Of a DNA stretch of 64,000 nt, positions 57,758 through 64,000 are shown in pieces; the first letter of the stretch is position 1, and each line of letters starts with the position of its first letter. The notes beneath the pieces were generated by a model, which was not told the origin of the DNA, did not search any database, and saw only the letters and a list, made by a program, of their open reading frames with translations. The position numbers and the translations under genes were made by a program. The DNA is from Priestia aryabhattai (GTDB lineage: Bacteria; Bacillota; Bacilli; Bacillales; Bacillaceae_H): NCBI RefSeq assembly GCF_023715685.1, contig NZ_JAMBOQ010000001.1, forward strand, positions 496,001 to 560,000. The letters are read 5' to 3'.

Positions 57758-58627
57758 CTACCTTTCAAGAAAAAATCGTTTGAGGCGCCGAATAAACATT
57801 CCCTCTGTTTTAGCCGTTGTCCTATCGTCTTGAGGAATAAGAATATTCACCATTTCTACTAGGGATATACTTGCTTTACATGTTGGATTTTGAAGCAAAA
57901 AAGGCATTTGGCGATTGACCGCTTTTTGGACAGCTTGATCGTTTGGCACAATACCTAATAGAGAAATGGATACGTTCAAAAACTGCTGAACAGCTCGGTT
58001 AAATCGTTCATACGTCTGATTTCCTTCTGTGTCAGAAAGCGTTTTATTGATAATAAGACGAACCGGTGCTGATACAGAATATGAAGCTGCTAGTTTAACA
58101 GCAGCGTAAGCATCCGTTATAGATGTAGGTTCAGGTGTTGTGACCACAATCATTTCATCTACGGCTTTTAAAAACCTAAGGACACTCTCTGACATTCCTG
58201 CTCCCATATCAAAAATCATATAATCGTACTGATTTGTTAACGTACTCAACTTTTCTATTAAATAACCAAGGGCTGAAGGAGACCATTCAAATACGGAGGA
58301 AATTCCCGTCCCTCCAGCCACGTAAGCTAAGTTTTGAGGCCCTTTTTTAATAATTTTCTCAATTGAAAGCTTTTTTTCTAGCAAATCAACCATCGTATAT
58401 GAAGCCGTTTGCCCAATCAAAATATCAATATTCCCCATCCCTAAATCCATGTCAAAAAGAAGAACTCTTTGCTTTTGCTTCGTTAACGCAAGAGATAAGT
58501 TTAACGATAGATTTGACTTTCCAACTCCTCCTTTTCCGCTTAACACGGCTATTGTTTTGCAATCTCTTAAAGAGTTTTGATGCTTTTTTAACACTTTTTC
58601 TCTTAAAACTGCTGCTTGATCATTCAT
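57758..58627 (-). CDS. ylxH: MinD-like ATPase YlxH/FlhG
   Basis: 289 residues with the deviant Walker A motif SGKGGVGKSNLSLN near residue 30 and DMDLGMGNIDILIG. FlhG proteins set flagellum number and placement together with FlhF. The ATG at 58627 (MNDQAAVLRE) overlaps the 3' end of flhF by 8 bases; GGAG lies 9 bases upstream. The frame above it runs inside flhF and is not used. Confidence 0.92.
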   Translation of the reverse strand: MNDQAAVLREKVLKKHQNSLRDCKTIAVLSGKGGVGKSNLSLNLSLALTKQKQRVLLFDMDLGMGNIDILIGQTASYTMVDLLEKKLSIEKIIKKGPQNLAYVAGGTGISSVFEWSPSALGYLIEKLSTLTNQYDYMIFDMGAGMSESVLRFLKAVDEMIVVTTPEPTSITDAYAAVKLAASYSVSAPVRLIINKTLSDTEGNQTYERFNRAVQQFLNVSISLLGIVPNDQAVQKAVNRQMPFLLQNPTCKASISLVEMVNILIPQDDRTTAKTEGMFIRRLKRFFLER

Positions 58628-59717
58628 CTTTCCAATCTCCAAACACATCGTCGATAAACACTTCTATTTTAAAAGGCGAAATATCTTCTGGTACATCCTG
58701 CCCGTATGTTGTAAAAGCAGCTCGCTGGCCGTAATGATACAACATATTTAAAAGCGAGCCTTTCTGGGTTGTTTCATCTCGCTTCGTAAAAATTAATTGA
58801 TCAACAGGCAGACTAGCAAAACGTTCATATACAGCTTTCATATCTGATACTTTTGACGTTAGAGCTAAAACAAGAAACGTTTGCAAATTTTCTTGAAATG
58901 TAATAATTTTCTTTAAATCACTTACATATTGCTCTTCTAAAAAGTTACGCCCCGCTGTATCAATAAAGATTACATCATATGCTTCTTTTTCTACCAAAGC
59001 TTTTTTAAAATCCGCTCTGTTATAACAAATCGTTAAAGGCGCATTCAAGATAGAAGCGTACGTCTTGAGCTGCTCAATCGCTGAAATTCTATACGTATCG
59101 GTTGTGATAAATGCTATTTTTTGATTATGTTCAAGCACACACTTTGCGGCCAATTTAGCAAGTGTTGTTGTTTTGCCGACACCTGTTGGCCCTACTACAC
59201 TTACATATTTTTTGAAAGAACCGCTCCATTCACTTGCTTTAAACTGATTGACAAACCAGCTCTGCGTCCATTTCATGAGTTGGTTTGAGTTAGGGCGATG
59301 TAAATAATAGTACTCTAGCATAGGAGTCTCTACGTTTTCTAAAATAGCTTCGTCTATTTCTTGCAAACGCAAATAAGCAAGCACATTCTCCACTGCTTGT
59401 GGGTATGAACTTGAAGAAACCTTTTGCATTTGACTCATTTGTGAGACAAGAGCATTTAGCTCACTGAGCTGCTGCTTCATAAAAGATGTATTATCTTCCA
59501 TACCGGGTTCTGCCGGCGCTGATTTCTTCTTTACATTCAGTTTTTCGACCGAATCGACAGCTGCCAATACTTCCATTTTTGTCTTAGTAAATAAGCCAAA
59601 AAATCCTCCTGTTCGAAATTGTTTTGAATGTAAAATAACCGCTTCTTCACCTAAATCTGAACGAATGGCTTTCATGGCTTGCGGCATAGATGCTACTACG
59701 TATTTTTTTACTTTCAT
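58620..59717 (-). CDS. flhF: SRP-type GTPase FlhF
   Basis: 365 residues. An N-terminal variable domain and the NG GTPase module with VVGPTGVGKTTTLAKLA (G1), FIDTAGRN (G3) and TKRDE (G4, usually TKLDE). It recruits early flagellar parts to the membrane. Its ATG shares one base with the flhA stop (TGATG), so translation is coupled. Confidence 0.94.
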   Translation of the reverse strand: MKVKKYVVASMPQAMKAIRSDLGEEAVILHSKQFRTGGFFGLFTKTKMEVLAAVDSVEKLNVKKKSAPAEPGMEDNTSFMKQQLSELNALVSQMSQMQKVSSSSYPQAVENVLAYLRLQEIDEAILENVETPMLEYYYLHRPNSNQLMKWTQSWFVNQFKASEWSGSFKKYVSVVGPTGVGKTTTLAKLAAKCVLEHNQKIAFITTDTYRISAIEQLKTYASILNAPLTICYNRADFKKALVEKEAYDVIFIDTAGRNFLEEQYVSDLKKIITFQENLQTFLVLALTSKVSDMKAVYERFASLPVDQLIFTKRDETTQKGSLLNMLYHYGQRAAFTTYGQDVPEDISPFKIEVFIDDVFGDWKDE

Positions 59718-61753
59718 CAGATATCCACCACTCCAACACTTTGAACTTCAACATTTGCTTCTAGCTCGTTATATGATAAAACCGCCATATGGGGAAAATA
59801 CCGCTCAGTGATTTGACGCACATACATCCTCACCGCGGGAGAACATAACACAATTGGAGACTGCTCTTGAAAAGAAAGTGTTTCTGTTTGTTTGACTATA
59901 CTTTCTACAATAGCTTGTGAAACACTAGGGTCTAGTGATAAATAATTGCCGTGCTCTGTTTGTTGAACAGCTTCAGCCATCGTTTTCTCCACTTTCCCTG
60001 AAAGGGTAAGAACTCGAAGCAGACCTTCTTGCACCGTGTATTGACTGGTAATTTGTCTTGCGAGACCTTGCCGGACATATTCAGTTAACAAATCAGTGTC
60101 TGACGTTATTTTTCCATAGTCGGCCAACACCTCAAAAATAATAGGTAAATTTCGAATTGAGACGCTTTCTTTTAAAAGTTTTGCCAGCACATGTTGAACG
60201 TCTCCAACAGAAAGCGGATTTGGCGTGACTTCCTCTATTAAAATAGGATAGGTTTCTTTTGTGTGATCGATTAGTTGCTTTGTCTCCTGCCTTCCAATCA
60301 GCTCATGCGCATAAGACTTTATAACTTCTGTTATGTGAGTAGACACAACCGACGGTGGGTCAACAACCGTATACCCGAACATCTCAGCCTGCTCCTTCAC
60401 CGACTCGCTAATCCATTTTGCAAGCATTTTAAAAGCTGGTTCCAACGTATCAATTCCTTCAATCAAATCATCATCCATTCCCGGGCTGATTGCTAAGTAG
60501 TGATCGAGCAGCAGCTCTCCTTTTGCCACTTCATTGCCCTTTATTTTAAGACAGTATTCGTTGGGCTGAAGCTGGATGTTATCTCTGATGCGAACAACCG
60601 GAATTACTAACCCTAGCTCAAGTGCCAGCTGGCGCCTAATCATGACAATTCGATCGAGCAAATCGCCGCCTTGATTCGTATCAGCAAGCGGAATTAATGC
60701 ATAACCAAATTCAAATTCAATTGGATCAACGGTTAATAGATTGACAACACTCTCCGGACTTTTCAATTCATTGTCTTCCAGCTCTTCTTCAGTAGGCGCC
60801 ATTTCTTCACGCACCGCCTGATGCTTAGCCCGAGACAAATAATAGCCTCCCACTCCTAGCAAAATAGCAATAGGCATTGTAATAACATCATTAATTGGCG
60901 TAATTAAACCAAGAGCCGCAATCGTTCCTCCAGTTACATAAAGCATAACGGGAAAAGCAAACAGCTGCTGTGTAATATCTTCGCTCAAATTGCCTGTTGA
61001 AGCAGCTCTAGTGACGATAATACCTGTCGCTGTTGAAATCATGAGGGCTGGAATTTGACTCACTAACCCATCGCCTACTGTTAACAAAGTAAAGGTTTGG
61101 GATGCTTCAGTGATGGACATTCCCATTTGCAGCATGCCGATAATAATTCCAAACAAGATATTAATAAGGGTAATGACTATCCCTGCAATGGCATCACCTT
61201 TGACGAATTTACTAGCTCCATCCATTGCTCCATAAAAATCTGCTTCGCGCTGAATTTTTTCACGGCGGTCAATCGCTTGTTTTTCTGAAATCATACCTGC
61301 ATTTAAATCTGCATCAATGCTCATTTGCTTACCCGGCATAGCATCCAAAGTAAAACGTGCGGCTACTTCAGAAACACGCTCCGCTCCTTTTGTAATAACG
61401 ATAAACTGAATGATAATTAAAATAGCGAAGACAACAAAACCCACTAATGGGTTTCCTCCAATAACGAAGTGTCCAAATGTTTCAACCACTCCGCCTGCCT
61501 CTCCTGTTCCTAAAATTGAACGTGTCGTCGATACGTTCAAACCTAATCGAAACAGCGTAAGAACCAACAGCAAAGACGGAAATACCGATAGCTCTAAAGG
61601 TTCTTTCATATTCATGGAAACGAGCAGTACAAGCAGCGCAAGAGAAATGTTAATCATGATTAAAATACTTAATAACCATGAAGGCAACGGAATAACAAGC
61701 ATGACGATAATGAGTACAACACCTATAACAACTGGCAGTTCTCTTGCAGACAT
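59717..61753 (-). CDS. flhA: Flagellar export gate protein FlhA
   Basis: 678 residues: about eight N-terminal transmembrane helices, the FHIPEP-family cytoplasmic loop ARFTLDAMPGKQMSIDADLNAG near 140-165, and a large C-terminal cytosolic domain that docks export substrates and chaperones. It forms the nonameric gate ring of the flagellar type III apparatus. Length matches B. subtilis FlhA. It is intact and lies 30 bases after flhB. Confidence 0.96.
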   Translation of the reverse strand: MSARELPVVIGVVLIIVMLVIPLPSWLLSILIMINISLALLVLLVSMNMKEPLELSVFPSLLLVLTLFRLGLNVSTTRSILGTGEAGGVVETFGHFVIGGNPLVGFVVFAILIIIQFIVITKGAERVSEVAARFTLDAMPGKQMSIDADLNAGMISEKQAIDRREKIQREADFYGAMDGASKFVKGDAIAGIVITLINILFGIIIGMLQMGMSITEASQTFTLLTVGDGLVSQIPALMISTATGIIVTRAASTGNLSEDITQQLFAFPVMLYVTGGTIAALGLITPINDVITMPIAILLGVGGYYLSRAKHQAVREEMAPTEEELEDNELKSPESVVNLLTVDPIEFEFGYALIPLADTNQGGDLLDRIVMIRRQLALELGLVIPVVRIRDNIQLQPNEYCLKIKGNEVAKGELLLDHYLAISPGMDDDLIEGIDTLEPAFKMLAKWISESVKEQAEMFGYTVVDPPSVVSTHITEVIKSYAHELIGRQETKQLIDHTKETYPILIEEVTPNPLSVGDVQHVLAKLLKESVSIRNLPIIFEVLADYGKITSDTDLLTEYVRQGLARQITSQYTVQEGLLRVLTLSGKVEKTMAEAVQQTEHGNYLSLDPSVSQAIVESIVKQTETLSFQEQSPIVLCSPAVRMYVRQITERYFPHMAVLSYNELEANVEVQSVGVVDI

Positions 61754-61783
61754 TAATTTTTCTCTCCTTACAATAGCGTAACG

Positions 61784-62865
61784 TTACATTTTATTTTGAA
61801 TGCGGTATACGTAAGCTAATATTTCAGCCACCGCTTTAAAAAATTCTTCTGGTACCGCATCTCCTACTTTGGTTTGATCAAAAAGCGCTCTTGCCAGCGG
61901 GCGGTTCTCTACCATGATGATTTCATGACTTTTGGCAATTCCTTTAATCTTTTGAGCAATAAAATCTACGCCGCTGGCTACAACATAGGGAGCATCCATT
62001 TTTTCTTCATCATATTTTAGAGCAATGGCATAATGAGTAGGGTTTGTAATGACGACATCTGCTTTTGGAACTTCTTGCATCATGCGAGACATTGCCATTT
62101 CCCGTTGCTTTTGCTTTATTTTTGATTTGATTAGAGGATCTCCTTCAATGTTTTTATGCTCATCTTTGATATCTTGCTTTGACATTCGAATATTTTTTTC
62201 GAAATCAAACTTTTGGTACAAATAATCAAGCTGCGATAAAAATAAAAGCATAAGCGAGGCTGCAAGTCCCATTTGAAAAACAAGTTTAGACAGAACAACC
62301 AGCGAGTCCCCTATACTTTTTGAGATAAATTTAATACATCTTCTATGTGAATCCATAAGATAAAAAACGTGACGGCTCCGATACACATAATTTTCAGCGT
62401 TGACTTGATTAGTTCTACCAGCGCTCTCATGGCAAAAATTCGTTTGGCTCCGCTAATAGGGTTAATCTTTTCTAACTTAGGATGAAGAGCCTCCGTGGAA
62501 AAAAGAATGCCAACCTGCATATAATTCGCTCCGAGCGCAGCAATAAAAGCTGCGAGCATAACAGGACCTGCTGCAAGGGCTATTGAAGGAAGAAGATGCT
62601 TAAACATCGCAAATACACGCTCTGCCGTCACTTCCTCAAGCATATACGTTTGAAATGCTTCTCTTAACAACTTCATTATTTGCTGTAAAAATTGTTTGGC
62701 TCCAAACAAAAAATAAAGAAAAACCATTAAAAGGATGAGCGCAGTTGTAACGTCTTGACTTTTAGCTACTTGTCCTTTTTTTCTAGAGTCTTGCTTTTTT
62801 TTAGGTGTAGCTTTTTCCGTTTTTTCTCCTGCAAAAAATTGCAAATCAACTTTTACTAAAAACAA
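61784..62865 (-). pseudogene. flhB: Flagellar export switch FlhB, split by a one-base frameshift
   Basis: FlhB sets substrate order in flagellar export. The first frame (62865 down to about 62317) encodes the N-terminal half, VDLQFFAGEKTEKATPKKK plus transmembrane helices, and stops at a TAG just after the shift. The second frame encodes the rest, KQDIKDEHKNIEGDPLIKSKIKQ in part and the autocleavage motif NPTH. Adding one A to the A5 run at 62317-62321 (minus strand) joins them into one frame of 361 codons including stop, 360 residues, the normal FlhB length. The start is TTG with GGAGG 9 bases upstream. Either a real inactivating deletion or a homopolymer sequencing error. Confidence 0.9.
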
Positions 62866-62867
62866 AG

Positions 62868-63644
62868 CTACACCCCTCCTAATATGCGGATCATCGCGCG
62901 CATCGCTTCTATCATTTGTTCGAATATGATTTGCATCATATAAAACATGCTCCCCATCACTACAATCAGCAAAATAAAAGCGACAATAATTTTCACCGGA
63001 AATCCCACTACGAAAATATTTAACTGCGGAACGGTTCTCGCGACGATTCCAAGCGCGATATCGACTAAAAATAATGAACCAACCAAAGGCAAAGACATTT
63101 GAACAGCTACTAAAAACATCGATGAAAAAACAGTCATGATGTGTGTAGCAAATGCTTGGCTTCCCACAGGAAAAGCTACTTTGTCTAACGGAATAATTAA
63201 ATAACTATTATAAATGCCGTCTATTAATAAATGATGTCCATTGGTCGATAATAAAAATAGAAGAGCAAATACATATAAATATTGACCTAGTATCGGGCTT
63301 TGTGCCCCTGTCTGTGGATCTATTACGTTGGCAATGGCAAAACCAATTTGAAAATCGATAAGACCTCCTGCAATTTGAATAGCTATAATAAATACATACG
63401 CAGTCAAACCAATAAACAAGCCAACAGCACATTCTTTTAATACTAAAAATACAAACTGTGCATCTAACGAAACGACGGGTAAATCAATCGTTGTCGCAAT
63501 AATGACGGATAGCAAGGCAGACAAACCTACCTTATGAACTGCGGGAATAGTTTTGTATGAAAATAGCGGAACCGTGATAAAAAAAGACGTTACCCGCACT
63601 AGCACTAGTAAAAACGCGGGATAGGATAAGATCAACTGACTCAT
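62868..63644 (-). CDS. fliR: Flagellar export protein FliR
   Basis: 258-residue membrane protein with six hydrophobic segments; the block DFQIGFAIANVIDPQTGAQSPILGQ near 95-120 is the family hallmark. With FliP and FliQ it forms the export channel. It starts 2 bases after fliQ and ends 2 bases before the flhB start, so the genes are tightly packed. Confidence 0.95.
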   Translation of the reverse strand: MSQLILSYPAFLLVLVRVTSFFITVPLFSYKTIPAVHKVGLSALLSVIIATTIDLPVVSLDAQFVFLVLKECAVGLFIGLTAYVFIIAIQIAGGLIDFQIGFAIANVIDPQTGAQSPILGQYLYVFALLFLLSTNGHHLLIDGIYNSYLIIPLDKVAFPVGSQAFATHIMTVFSSMFLVAVQMSLPLVGSLFLVDIALGIVARTVPQLNIFVVGFPVKIIVAFILLIVVMGSMFYMMQIIFEQMIEAMRAMIRILGGV

Positions 63645-63646
63645 AG

Positions 63647-63916
63647 CTATCCTACGTACCGATACAGATTTGAAAAAATTTCATATGTAAATGAAATCAT
63701 TTTTGATAACATCCACGGACCAAAAAATACAATCCCTACTAAGACCGCTACAATCTTAGGAACAAAAGCAAGAGTTTGCTCTTGGATTTGGGTAGTTGCT
63801 TGAAAAATACTAATAATGAGCCCAACTACAAGGGCCAGCAGTAATAAAGGACCAGATACAATTAAGATCGTATACACGCCTTTTTCTGCTAACGAAATGA
63901 CAAATTCTCCATTCAT
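63647..63916 (-). CDS. fliQ: Flagellar export protein FliQ
   Basis: 89 residues with two transmembrane helices and the family loop QATTQIQEQTLAFVPKI. Four copies wrap the FliP/FliR channel. AGGTGG lies 6 bases before the ATG, and the gene starts 10 bases after fliP ends. Confidence 0.95.
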   Translation of the reverse strand: MNGEFVISLAEKGVYTILIVSGPLLLLALVVGLIISIFQATTQIQEQTLAFVPKIVAVLVGIVFFGPWMLSKMISFTYEIFSNLYRYVG

Positions 63917-63926
63917 TGTCTACCAC

Positions 63927-64000
63927 CTATTGAAAACTTATTAATAATGATTTAATAACTAAATTCCAGCCGTCAACCAGTACAAACAGTAAAATTTTAA
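63927..64000 (-). CDS. fliP: Flagellar export protein FliP, C-terminal fragment (partial at window edge)
   Basis: The frame running in from the right edge encodes KILLFVLVDGWNLVIKSLL and ends SFQ before a TAG at 63927-63929. This is the last transmembrane helix of FliP, whose conserved end is KxLLFVxVDGW. The rest of the gene lies outside the window. Position directly before fliQ supports it. Confidence 0.9.
   Translation of the reverse strand, partial: KILLFVLVDGWNLVIKSLLISFQ

Noticed and set aside
62311..62386. Programmed -1 frameshift as normal expression of flhB
   Set aside because: The slip site is only C-AAAAA-G, with no clear upstream Shine-Dalgarno stimulator or downstream structure; a one-base deletion or error is simpler. 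Kept as a remote alternative in the finding.
1..64000. Mobile elements, prophage, CRISPR arrays, tRNA or rRNA genes
   Set aside because: No transposase or integrase frames, no spaced direct repeats, and no tRNA/rRNA-like sequence were seen; all large gaps are explained by promoters, leaders and terminators.

Overview
The window is a stretch of bacterial core chromosome from a spore-forming, flagellated member of the Bacillaceae. It has dipicolinate synthase, SpoIIIE, YlxY and YmxH (sporulation) and SigD plus the fla/che genes (motility). Gene order follows the Bacillus subtilis rny-recA to fliP segment almost gene for gene, and protein lengths match that species closely. Some differences, such as a nucleoside ABC transporter beside ymfC, suggest a relative such as Priestia megaterium. 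That species guess is inference, not something the sequence proves. Every protein gene I accept is on the minus strand, so transcription runs from high to low coordinates. I see no rRNA, tRNA, CRISPR array, insertion sequence or prophage.

Right to left, in transcription order: (1) 63927-52352 is the 3' half of the fla/che operon: fliP (partial), fliQ, fliR, flhB (frameshifted), flhA, flhF, ylxH, cheB, cheA, cheW, cheD, sigD and a swrB-like gene. cheC is missing between cheW and cheD. (2) 52193-49126 holds rpsB, tsf, pyrH and frr, separated by several terminators. (3) 48991-38646 holds lipid and isoprenoid precursor genes uppS, cdsA and dxr, the site-2 protease gene rasP, then proS and polC. 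(4) 38280-31106 is the nusA-infB translation cluster: rimP, nusA, ylxR, ylxQ, infB, ylxP, rbfA, truB, ribF, rpsO. Its IF-2 lacks the first N-terminal domain. (5) 30937-26050 holds pnpA, ylxY, mlpA and ymxH. (6) 25861-20902 is the dipicolinate/diaminopimelate cluster spoVFA, spoVFB, asd, dapG, dapA. (7) 20707-15480 holds rnjB, tepA, ylzJ and spoIIIE. (8) 15127-9519 holds a GntR-family regulator (ymfC-like) and a four-gene BMP-family nucleoside ABC transporter (nupNOPQ-like). (9) 9260-2850 holds the M16 pair ymfF/ymfH, ymfI (EF-P modification), ymfJ, ymfK, rodZ and pgsA. (10) 2833-1 holds cinA, recA with a LexA/DinR box, and the 5' end of rny.

Most transcription units end in clear intrinsic terminators, described one by one. 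Several promoters can be read directly: rny, recA, pgsA, ymfF, rnjB, rpsO and rpsB, a likely sigma-K promoter for spoVFA, and a candidate uppS promoter that overlaps the frr terminator. Non-ATG starts (GTG/TTG) are common and in many genes were decided by ribosome-binding-site spacing.

I did not find a convincing new multi-gene system; this is mostly conserved housekeeping DNA. The points most worth checking are the one-base frameshift in flhB, the IF-2 gene without its first domain, the clean absence of cheC, inverted repeats upstream of the GntR gene, and several leader or intercistronic structures that the genes alone do not explain.
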